Source: Pterois miles
Taxonomy: Eukaryota; Chordata; Actinopteri; Perciformes; Scorpaenidae
Direction of reading: 5' to 3'
Length of the DNA: 64,000 nucleotides
Assembly (NCBI GenBank): GCA_947000775.1
Contig: CAMQGK010000638.1
Span: forward strand, 26,823,501 to 26,887,500
Made by a program: the position numbers and the translations under genes. A model generated the notes under the pieces. The model searched no databases. It was not told the DNA's origin and worked only from the letters and a program-made list of their open reading frames with translations. Each line of letters opens with the position of its first letter. Position 1 is the stretch's first letter. This document shows positions 1 to 9,360 of the stretch, in pieces.

Positions 1-46
1 AATGAGACACAGTGTTTACTGCTCCTCTCTTTTCTCCACCCACCAG

Positions 47-216
47 GCCCTGGTGCTCCTCCTCCAGCCTCCTCCTCTCCCTCCCCAGTGCTGTCAGTGT
101 CCCGTGGGGTCTGCCAGGGGGAGAGAGCTCCTCCCCCTCAAGCTGTGGTGAAACCGAACGTCCTCACACACCTCATAGAGGGCTTTGTCATCCAGGAAGG
201 GGCAGAGCCTTTCCCT
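47..216 (+). CDS. phc1: phc1 exon (HD1 domain)
   Basis: The acceptor is a pyrimidine tract ending ccaccag, and the donor is CCT|gtgagt. The exon enters two bases into a codon and leaves in phase 0. It encodes a Pro/Ser-rich linker, then QAVVKP and the HD1 core. Confidence 0.88.
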
Positions 217-3200
217 GTGAGTACATGGGATTTATAATTTCTGATAGCCTCTTCTAGCATGGCTATGGAGCATAATCACTTCTTCCTTTTGGTCTATAAA
301 CTGGCAGAAAATAGTGAAAAATGTCCATTGTCCAATGTCCCATTGTCCAATGTCCCGGTTTCTCAAAGGCCAAGGTGATGTCTTTAAATGTCTTGTTTTA
401 TCAGTTCAAACCCCAAAGATATTCAGTTTAATATGATAGAAAACAAAGAAAAGAAAGAAAGAAAGATATTCCTTTATTAGTCCCACAGTGGGGAAATTCA
501 GTTTTACACTCTGTTGTTCACACAGTACATATACATGTCAATGGAGAGATGTCAGAGTGAGGGGGCTGCTCCTGACAAGCGCCCAGAGCAGTTGGGGGTT
601 TGGTGCCTTGCTCAGGGGCACCTCGGCAGTGCCCAAGAGGTAAACTGGCACCTCTCCAGCAACCAGTTGGTCTTGGTCCATGGGGGTCTTGAACCCGTGA
701 TGTCCGCATCCTAACCCAAGTCCTTACAGACTGAGCTACTGCCACTCCAAAAAGAAGGAAATCTTCGTATTTGAGAGCTGAAAACTGAATTTTGCATCAA
801 AGAATCTCTTTGAAGGGAGGTCCATCTGCATTATTTTCAAGCTAATCAATAAGGTTATGAATAATGTGAATGCTAAGTTTGGATTATTTGAAGTGTGTTG
901 TATGTATGCTGCCCAGGTGTAATAACTGTTTCTGTGAATGGAGTCTGGCGGCTTTGAAGAGAGCGATATAACGGTTCCTTGTCAGACAGAGTTGTCTGAC
1001 GATGAAGTAAAGCGACTGTGGACGCTGTAGTGTGCACTGTATTTAGAATATTTTCACAGCTTTACTTCGCCATCTGACAGCTCTTACCGACATGGAGCTG
1101 AAGCGGATATATCGTTTATATCTTCAAAGCCACCAGACTACATTCACAAAAGCAATAATTTTACCCCACAGAACACAGGAGTTGCTGGTCTACCGCTGAA
1201 TGGATCATATAGTTTGTTTGTGTTATTGTGTGACAATCTGATCCAAACTAACATGGCATCCACACCTAAAAATAACAGATTAATCCATTATCAAAACAGT
1301 CGGCCATGATTGTTCTGTCGTTCGACTAACCGATAAGTCGACTTATCGTTGCAGCTCTACTTTCAAGCACAGGACTCACACTGGTCTGCTGGTCACCAAC
1401 CTTATCTTATTATTGCTTGTTGTGTTTGATTGACAGGTATGTGGTTCAGTAAAGGACTCGGCTGGTGAGGATTTAACCAACGACAGTCTGGACACTAACC
1501 AATCAGAGACCATTACAACAGCGACAGGTAACAGCCAAACTGCTGCCTGCCATGTTTGACGGTAGAAAATCACTTTATAAAGCCATCTTAGTTTGACAGC
1601 AGTACTTTAATATTTGTATTTACAATCCTTAACATACACTGCTATTCATTTTTAGCCTCAGATGACTAAAAATTAGAGCAATCAGTTGATTAAAATATTG
1701 AATCGCACGATTGTCCAGAGTTAATCGTGATTCATTTTTTATCTGTTCCAAATGTACCTTAAAGGGAAATTTAAGGGGGAATCTGATCAACATGGGAGTG
1801 GGCAAGCATGCTGCTTTATGTAAATGTATGTTTACAGGTTCTGATTTTAGCATAAAGAATATACTGAAATCATAACACGCAATAACAGCTGTCAGTGTGT
1901 CAGAGTGCTGACTTGACTATGACTTGATCCAGACTGACTGGGACTATCATAAAGTGGGCATGTCTGTAAAGGGGAGACTGGTGGGGACCCAGAGAACCCA
2001 TTTACATTCACATATCTGGAGGTCAGAGGTCAAGGGACCCCTTTGAAAATGGACATGACACTTTTTTCTCGCCTCAGAGTTTGGAGCATTATTTAGCCTG
2101 GTTTAACATGGTTGGTACCAATGGACTCTTCAGTTTCCCTAGTTTCATATGATACCAGGATCTTCACTCTTTAAAACTGAGGGCGTTAAAGGAGTATTTA
2201 GTAATTAGTGGCGTTAAAAGTTCATAGCGTTAACTTTGACAGCCCTACTTTAAATTTCTCAAAACGGATTTGCAGTTTAAGGATAAGGTCTTACATTTTA
2301 GTTGTTTATTTGCACTTGAAGCAATTAAGCTTTCCATGCTAATTCGCTAGTTAACCTTGCCAAATATAATCAACACAGCATGAACACAGAGAGCAGGATT
2401 TTACATTTTGTTGTGCAACAGCACGACCCAGTTTGACCCGTGTGTGTGCGAGCCGGACCACAGGAACGCACAGAGGTTTTAATTACAACCTCGGAGCTGG
2501 GAGTTTCCCACCTCTGACTCTGACTGGAAGGCAGCACAACAGCACAGTGAAATATCAGTACAGACTTAAAGCTGTTTGATTTATGTGTCTCGGGACTTTC
2601 AGATGTAACATTATAGCAGCAGTACACATTTATTTATGTAAAAAAAAAAAGATATATTAACCATCTCCTGTGTTTTGTCCTTCCCCTCCCCTTCAGTGCT
2701 GAAGTGTGAGTACTGTAAAAACTTTGCTCCTGCCAGCCAGTTCAGAGGCACCAAGAGGTTCTGCTCCATGTCTTGTGCCAAGAGGTACTTCAACATGCAT
2801 GAAATATAATATATGCAGTGGAATCCATCTTAGAAAAAGACATACTGTAATGCTGAGAGCTGCAGCCGCTGAAGCCGTAAGTTGCTCACATTAAAAAAAT
2901 AAGATAAACCAAACTAATGATTGTGATATGAAGCAGTTTCTCTCAGACAGTGTGTTCATTCTCAGGTGGCTACAGCTGTATGTCAGACAGCATGTATGTT
3001 TTCTGTTCTCATGTCTTTTCTCTACAAAAATGGCATGTAAACTCATCTGTTCTCACGCCAGATCGCAGTGTAGTCCCGTTAATCTCTCTTTTTGAATTTG
3101 CTCCATATTAAAATGTATTTATTACGTCGTACGTTTCACGATATAAACAATGCACTGCTTGCATTGTTTTGAACAGTATGTTCTCGGTGTATGATTTTAC

Positions 3201-6200
3201 ATTTTCTGCTTCTGCTTTGCATTAGTCCCTTTGCCCACTACGTGTGTATAGATTATATACCGCGTATGGTGCAAAGGGATAAAAACTGTATGTGTTGCTC
3301 GTCTTGGCTTCACTACCGTATATGTCACTCTTTGTCTACGATACAGTATGTATTGGTTCCCCAGGTACAACGTCAGCTTCAGGCAGCACTTCTGCGTGCG
3401 ACAGGGTCAAGGTCAAGGTCAAGATCACACTGCGGACCAGGATCAGGGCCAGGGTCACCTCTCCAACTCAGACGAGGAAGGAGGAATAACCAGGCGGAGG
3501 GTCCCCCGCAGGACAAGCTCAGAAATAGCCAGTGCCAAGATAGCAGGGAGACCCATACCTGTCAAGGTGAGAGGGAACCACTCATTTCATACGTGCATCT
3601 GAAGAAATTATGGGAAATTAATTTGTTGTTTTTAAGTTGAGATCCACATAAGCCCCTTCTCGACCACAGGAACTTTCCCCCTGAACTAGGAACCTTTTGA
3701 GGAGCTCATTGTGTTTTGACCGCAGGCACCAAGGTCTAAGTTAAGTACTGGGGACATTTTACCCCCAAAAAGGCCCTGTTCAAGGGGGTAGTACTTCATG
3801 AAAATACTGGAACTTTCACGATGGGGTTTGCAGGGATAATTGACACTGATTGGTGATGCACACAGCGCCGCTGCTTCAACTGCACCACTTCATTAATAAA
3901 ACACGTCCTCTAGTGTTGATTCTGGACCATTTTAGGACAAGGGGAGAGAGTTTCTCTGTTTCTCTGTGCATGCAAATTTGTTTTAACGCAACTTAGTGAA
4001 GATACTGGAAACCTGAAGAATCCATCGGTACCAACCAAATCATACTAGCTTTTCGCTACAGATGCTAAATAACACTCCAAAGTTATGCTAAATTTTGGCG
4101 AGGAACAACTGTCATGTCCATTTTCAAAGGGGTCCCTTGACCTCTGACCTCCAGATGTGTGAATGTAAATGGGTTCTCTGGGTCCCCACCAGTCTCCCCT
4201 TTACAGACATGCCCACTTTATGATAGTCCCAGTCAGTCTGGATCAAGTCATAGTCAAGTCAGCACTCTGACACACTGACAGCTGTTGTTGCCTGTTGCAG
4301 TTTGTCATGTTATGATTGGAGCAGATTTTTATGCTAAAAACAGAACCTGTGAGGGTTTCTGGACAATATCTGTCATTGTTTGTGTTGTTTATTGATTTCC
4401 AGTAATAAATATGTACATAAATTTGCATAAAGCAGCATATTAGCACCCCCCCCCATGTTGATAAGATTCTCCCTTAAATCTTCCTTTAAAGTACATTGTG
4501 AACAGATAAAAAAATCAGTCATGATTAACTCTAGACAATCAAGCGATTATAGAAGAAGAAGAAGAAGAAGAAGATCTACCTTTATTAGTCCCACAATGGG
4601 GAAATTCAATTTACACTCTGTTAAACTCATACATGGTACATGCAGACCTGAAACACACATACATGCATTAATGGAGAGATGTCAGAGTGAGGGGGCTGCT
4701 CCTGACAAGCGCCCCGAGCAGTTGGGGGTTTGGTGCCTTGCTCAGGGGCACCTCGGCAGTGCCCAAGAGGTAAACTGGCACCTCTCCAGCTACCAGTTCA
4801 CACTCAGTTTTTGGTCCATGGCGGGACTTGAACCGGTGACCCTCCGGTTCCCAAGCCAACTCCCTACAGACTGAGCTACTGCTGCCCCCAATATATTCTA
4901 ATCAATAGATAGCTCTAAATTTTAGTCATCTGCAGTGTATATTAAGGATTGTAAATACAAATATTAAAGTACTGCTGTCAAACTAAGATGCCCTCATAAA
5001 GTGATTTTCTACCCTCAAACAAGTCTGGCAGTCCTTTCAGAGCAGTTTGGCTATTACCTGTCGCTGTTGTAACGGTCTCTGATTGGTTAGTGTCCAGATT
5101 GATGAACTATGGACAGTCATACGATTAAATATTTTAATCAACTGATAGCTCTAGTTTTTAGTCATCTGAAGCTAAAAAGTGAATTGCAGTGTATAATAAA
5201 GATTATAAATACTTATATTAAGTAAAGTTATGTTAATTGATTTCCGATAATAAATATATGCATACATTTGCATGTTTAATTTCCCCCCAGAGATTAATAA
5301 AATCATCTCTATCTACAGCAGCATATATGTCCTTTCCCATGTTGATGAGAGTATTAAATACTTGACAAATCTCCTTTTAAGGTACATTTTGAACTCATAA
5401 ATAATGTGTGATTAATTTGTGACTAATTGTGATTACATATTTTAATTGATGTACAGCCCTAATTTGATAATAGTAAAAGTAGAGGTAGAAGGTTATTTTC
5501 TGATTGTTTCACAGCAGTTACGTTCTAAAGCTCCAATAAATAACCCTCAAACACCCATCAAATGATTTACCGTGGAGACAAACGCTCTAGTATAATTTCT
5601 TTCATTACATCCAACATCCATCAGTAGATACTAAGCAGCAGTAAATATTGTTGCAGCAAGAAAGATTTTTTTCAACATGTTTTTTTTTAGCTGAAACAGG
5701 CAACAAACTGAACTCCAGGATGCAGAGTGTTTACCGCTGTGACCACCAGCAGCCCTCGTCTCATGTCATGTTGCTCCTTCATATGTTAAGGCACTAATTT
5801 GCCTAATTTTCGCTGATATTTAGACCCCAGTGGAAACAGACAATAATGGGTTGAAGGAGCCTAGCAGTTCCCTGAAAAGTAGTTCCTGAGACTAAAATTA
5901 CCAGGAGCTTCTTGGTGGGCTGTTGTGTCCTGTGACGTAAACCACATCAAAATCAGCCACAGTTTGTGACTTAGTTGGGCCCATTTTGAGGTAAAGATCA
6001 GCTTAGGGATCCATCAATAGCTTTCATTTGTTCATGTTGAGCCTGTCTGCCCTCTAGTGGCTGCAAGCTGGTAGTGCAAGTTTTACAAACGACCTTCTCT
6101 GTGTGATGCTTGGGGGCTTTATTTCAGTGATGACACTTTTCATTTTTTGTTATATCCATTAAAAGTGTTGCCGCTTTGATCTTTATTAATGCATATAGGC

Positions 6201-6775
6201 AGGCGTCCACTGTCAACCACTGAACCATGTTTAATGCTTTGCTCATGGCTTCCTCCGCTTCTCCTGCCCCCAGTGCCGTTCAGAGTCCAGCCATTCAGAT
6301 GAGGAGTCCAGTGGAGAGGAGGATGAAGATGACCCCATGTCCCTCTCACCCGCCTCCTCAGCCTCCTGCCACCAGCCAGCTCCTCCGCCCCCGACGGAAA
6401 GCTCTGCACCCAGCTGCCTGCCACCTAGCCCTGGCCAGTGGAGCGTGGAGGAAGTGTCACAGTTCATTTCCTCACTACAAGGTGGGAGTTTTTTTATGGT
6501 AAAATACTGACACCGATTGCATCTTTATTGTGCACATGACATATTCTTCATTGCTCTTTTCCTCCTTCTTTTTGTTGTCTATTTCCATCCTTCTTTCATA
6601 TTCTTCTTACTCCTTCTCTTCAGGCTGCGAGGAGCTCGCCTCCCAGTTCCTGTCGCAGGAGATTGACGGACAGGCCCTGCTGCTGCTGAAGGAGGAGCAC
6701 CTCATGTCCACCATGAACATCAAGCTCGGTCCTGCCCTCAAGATCTGCGCCCACATTAACACCCTGAGAGACTGA
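47..6775 (+). CDS. phc1: Polyhomeotic-like protein, C-terminal half (PHC1-type), partial, 6 exons
   Basis: This is the 3' part of a Polycomb repressive complex 1 subunit, a nuclear chromatin-silencing protein. Exons are 47-216, 1437-1527, 2697-2784, 3365-3566, 6274-6481 and 6624-6775. Together they give 302 in-frame residues plus a TGA stop, with GT/AG junctions and consistent phases. In order the protein shows the polyhomeotic HD1 segment (VLTHLIEGFVIQEGAEPFP), an FCS zinc finger (KCEYC...RFCSMSCAKRYNV), a basic RRRVPRRTSSEIASAKI stretch, an acidic Ser-rich linker (SDEESSGEEDEDD), and a SAM domain (WSVEEVSQFISSLQGCEEL to NTLRD). SAM polymerisation is the known family role. KEEHLM and ALKICA in the SAM domain fit PHC1 better than PHC2 or PHC3, as I remember those families. 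The start codon and N-terminal Gln-rich exons are upstream of the window. The paralogue is less certain than the family. Confidence 0.88.
448..749 (-). mobile_element. tRNA-like SINE with (CTTT)n tail
   Basis: Read on the minus strand it begins with a tRNA-like head: agtagctcagtctgtaagg resembles a pol III A box and gggttcaagacc a B box. A body follows that is shared with the copies at 4550, 39728 and 52126. It ends in ccccactgtgggactaataa and a CTTT microsatellite. The family name is not assigned. Confidence 0.8.
910..1175. repeat. Imperfect inverted repeat (hairpin MITE-like element)
   Basis: The left arm contains gaatggagtctggcggcttt and the right arm its near complement, aaagccaccagactacattc. 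Inner parts also pair: gatgaagtaaagc at about 1000 pairs with gctttacttcgcc at about 1060. Arms are about 100 bp around a loop of about 50 bp. A diverged partial copy lies near 22870-23030. Confidence 0.65.
1437..1527 (+). CDS. phc1: phc1 exon (linker between HD1 and zinc finger)
   Basis: Acceptor tgacag and donor ACAG|gtaaca; phase 0 in, phase 1 out. It encodes a poorly conserved acidic/Ser-Thr linker (VCGSVKDSAGEDL). Its last 41 nt plus donor reappear inverted at 5058-5098. Confidence 0.78.
1487..1672 (+). repeat. Segment present as an inverted copy at about 4920-5098
   Basis: This stretch covers the last 41 nt of the phc1 linker exon, its donor and following intron sequence. Its reverse complement occurs at about 4920-5098, with an exact run ctggacactaaccaatcag. 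Both copies abut the same hAT-type repeat. Confidence 0.8.
1673..2247 (-). mobile_element. hAT-type nonautonomous element, minus orientation, one degraded end
   Basis: It is the reverse-oriented relative of the intact element at 61726-62401. The plus-strand right end reads gttaactttgacagcccta, matching the hAT terminus. The other end is degraded (tagagcaatcagttgat). Internal marker: catatctggaggtcagaggt. No matching 8-bp target duplication was found here. Confidence 0.7.
2697..2784 (+). CDS. phc1: phc1 exon (FCS zinc finger, first part)
   Basis: Acceptor ccccttcag and donor AGAG|gtactt; phase 1 in, phase 2 out. It encodes LKCEYCKNFAPASQF and RFCSMSCAK, including the four zinc-binding cysteines CxxC and CxxxC. 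Confidence 0.9.
3365..3566 (+). CDS. phc1: phc1 exon (zinc finger end, GQ repeat, basic patch)
   Basis: Acceptor ttccccag and donor GTCAAG|gtgaga; phase 2 in, phase 0 out. It completes KRYNVSFRQHF, then has a short Gly-Gln/Asp-Gln repeat built from a ggtcaa-type hexamer. It ends with RRRVPRRTSSEIASAKI, the conserved basic patch. Confidence 0.88.
3965..4917 (+). mobile_element. hAT-type nonautonomous element (plus) interrupted by a SINE
   Basis: The interior matches 61780-62400: gtcatgtccattttcaaagg, then gacctctgacctccagatgt. The left terminus is lost. The right part is split by the SINE at 4550-4890 and resumes as gatagctcta. It is therefore older than the SINE. Confidence 0.7.
4550..4890 (-). 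mobile_element. tRNA-like SINE with (CTT)n tail, inserted in a hAT element
   Basis: Read on the minus strand, the head is ggcagcagtagctcagtctg, followed by an accggttcaagtcc B box. It ends with ccccattgtgggactaataa and a CTT microsatellite (4551-4574 as GAA on plus). Confidence 0.85.
4920..5098 (-). repeat. Inverted copy of phc1 exon end plus intron
   Basis: This is the reverse complement of about 1487-1672. Bases 5058-5098 copy the 41-nt exon end with one visible substitution, and the copied splice donor follows it. Confidence 0.8.
5099..5461 (+). mobile_element. Further hAT-element fragments ending in gtacagcccta
   Basis: A short hAT end (cgattaaatattttaatcaa) is joined to a third copy of the tagtcatctg flank. 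A right-hand half element follows, ending near 5461. This is nested transposon debris. Confidence 0.55.
6274..6481 (+). CDS. phc1: phc1 exon (acidic linker and start of SAM)
   Basis: Acceptor tcctgcccccag and donor CAAG|gtggga; phase 0 in, phase 1 out. It encodes the SDEESSGEEDEDD acidic run, a Pro-rich linker and the first SAM helix WSVEEVSQFISSLQ. Confidence 0.9.
6624..6775 (+). CDS. phc1: phc1 terminal coding exon (SAM domain) with stop
   Basis: Acceptor cttctcttcag, then GCEELASQFLSQEIDGQALL and the rest of the SAM domain. It ends NTLRD followed by TGA at 6773-6775. Confidence 0.93.
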
Positions 6776-9360
6776 TGATGTCAGTGTTTCCAGAAATGTT
6801 CAAAGTCAAGCCCTGGGCATTTACCCCAAACTCCTGATCTGCACCCAGTTAAGACGTGAAACTGGTTCCAGAGCAGTCCAGGTCCTGCAGGTGAATGTAT
6901 GCGGTAGTTCGTTTTCAAAACAAAGCCAAGGCTCTTTAGCTGTAGCTGCAGCACTTGAATCTGTTGTTGGTTTGTCCACTCTGGGGCACATTTTCAAAGG
7001 TCACTCTTGCACACAAGTATTGTTAATCTGTCAAACACTACAGACTACCAACTATATTCTGGTTGAAATACACGTTCATTAAAATGCTATTTCTGCGCAA
7101 AACCAGCACTTGCCGTCAGAAATAGTTTTCACCAAGTGGTTTCATTTTGCTTTTTAGTTGCACAATTTCAGTCGTATGCCTGCATTGTAAAATGAAATGA
7201 AGGTTTTGAATGTATTTTCAATGCAGAAGCCATTTGTGTTGTTTAATCAACAAATGAGCAAAACATTAGATCCATAGCACTTGAATCACAGGAATCCCAC
7301 GTTATGTCCCAGTAGGGCTGACCTTTCCACAGACTTTGACCTAGGCTGTGCTTATCTTATTTCAACTTTTGTTACTGCTTTTCATTCATTGTGTTCATGT
7401 TGTACAGGAAAAGTATTTTTGACAGATATGCCCACTTCCTTGTCTTCTTTTCTTTGAGAATAATGTTGGTTCCCATCCAAGCAAACACTTGTGGCTTTTT
7501 CCTGAAATGTGTTTTTGAGCTCTCCTTATTTAATCCACGGTCAGTACGGCATCGGGACAGAAATGCAGTAAAGAAACTTGATTTGATTAAAGGAACGGTG
7601 TGTAGGAAGATAATCTTAAAAGCTGTGTTTTCTTTAGTGTATAATCACCTGAAACTAAGAATCGTGGTGTTTTCGTTACCTTAGAATGAGCCGTTTATAT
7701 CTACATAGGGAGTGGTTCCTCTTCATGGAGCTGCCGGCTCTAGATGGGGCCATTCACGTCTTCATGTCGGCCACCTTATTTCTCACAGTTGGTTGCAATC
7801 TGCAACCTCACAGCTAGATCCTACACACTGGCCCTTTAAAATCTACCAAAACTTATAAAAGCTCAAAATGTCAGTTGATTTAATTTTCACATGTTTTTTT
7901 TTTAAGGGATGATTTGTAACTTTAATAATATTTATGTAAAAATTATAATCATTTTGTAAGAGTTGGCATCCTTGTTTTTAAATGGAGGCACTTTTATTTT
8001 GGAAGGGGCCTAGTCTACCGTTTACAGGGTACAGTTGAAGTACAGGGTACTGGCTGCAGAAATGCCAAATGGAGTCCCTCGAGGTCCAGAGAGCATTTTG
8101 TATTTCAAGTGAGGCAAAAAAAAAAAAAAATCCTGCAAAAATACTGATGCTGCATATGTTTTTCTCCCATCCCAGCTGTTTTATCAACAGTTGATAAAAC
8201 ACTCAAAACATTGAGAGTTTTTCACTGTGTCTCTCTAGGAGATCCAACCTTTTTAAGTTTTTTTTAAACACAGGACTTATTGTTGACTGTAATCTGCAAA
8301 ATGTGTGACCATTTTGTTCCGTCACTTTTTTTCACGCGGTTCAAACAGCTGCTCCTGATTTGTAGGAACGTATGTGTGTGAGTGAAGGGTAACGTCATGG
8401 GCTTGATTTTGTGAAGGGACATAAAGTTTAAAAGAAATGCTGGAACAGATGAAGACTGAACGTTAAATAAGCTGTTTGAAGTTGAAGTATCTTTAAGCTT
8501 CATTTGTGAAACAAAAAGCCAGAAGGTTCGTAAAGAAAAAGAGGCTGGTAGCCACATGTGGGCCTAAAATGATCATCCCTGAATCTGAATGAGTGAGTGA
8601 ATGAGAGAAACTGAAACTATACTATAATAAGTGTAAAATTTGCCTTTATATTTAAATGCACATTTGTTCGCTGGATTGCCTTGTTTAAGCTTTTTACTGT
8701 AGAAGTTTTCTCATGATCTCTCTCTGTGAACCTTGTGGCCTTTCTCACTAGTCTCTACAGTAGGTTTAGATGACGATTGTCTGTTTTTTAACTGCTTTTC
8801 ATATCATTCCTTGTTTTATATTAGGGCTTACTTTTTTACAATTGTTTATTCAAGCAATGACATCTGTTGCCTTTTCCAAAAAGTGTGACTGAGTAGTAGC
8901 GACCTTGATCAAGGGAACTTGCTGTCTTCCTCATAGCTTTGTCACATAGCGTGTTAACTACCAACAGTATTTACCTTTCTAGCTTGCTATCTTTGGCTTT
9001 ATTGTTAGTGACTGTGGCTATTACAGTATTTTCTTTCAAAAAGGATAATAATCTTTGATAGCTGTGTGTTTTATACTTCATCGTTGTCCCCGGATTTTGA
9101 AGTGTTTGAATCGGCAGATCCCTCAGCATATTATGAAGACCAAAAAAAAATAAAAAGCACTTGTACTGCGTTACAAGTGATGTGAGCCACAATTTCTAAG
9201 TGCAGGTCTGTGGCGATTACCGGTGAAACCTTTGTTAACAAGCAGACCATTGCAAGTTTGTTCATTTAATCATTGTTCTCCCAAAAAGTGGCACTTTTTT
9301 CACAAAATAATTCTGCAAAAGAGCCTTTTTTTTTTTTAATAAAGACGCTACTTCAGCATC
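6776..9360 (+). other. Probable phc1 3'UTR and downstream DNA
   Basis: I see no coding potential after the TGA at 6773-6775. Candidate poly(A) signals are ATTAAA at 7078-7083 and AATAAA at 9149-9154 and 9338-9343. The true 3' end cannot be chosen from sequence alone. It contains the TTAA-flanked MITE at 7587-7839. Confidence 0.45.
7587..7839. mobile_element. MITE with TTAA target duplication (piggyBac-like)
   Basis: Both ends are flanked by TTAA (7587-7590 and 7836-7839). The termini are inverted repeats: left aggaacggtgtgtagga, right tcctacacactggccct. The element body is 245 bp. It is non-coding, so it was probably mobilised in trans by a TTAA-specific transposase. Confidence 0.75.

Larger units (their letters stand above)
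217..1436 (+). other. phc1 intron with SINE copy and hairpin-like repeat
   Basis: This is intronic sequence. It contains a minus-oriented SINE at about 448-749 and an imperfect inverted repeat at about 910-1175. I see no coding potential otherwise. Confidence 0.75.
3567..6273 (+). other. phc1 intron full of nested repeats
   Basis: About 3660-3960 is a dispersed fish repeat also seen in part at about 5840-5960 and 40130-40240. From 3965 to 5461 there are hAT pieces, a SINE, and the inverted copy of 1487-1672. I see no exon between 3567 and 6273. Confidence 0.7.
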
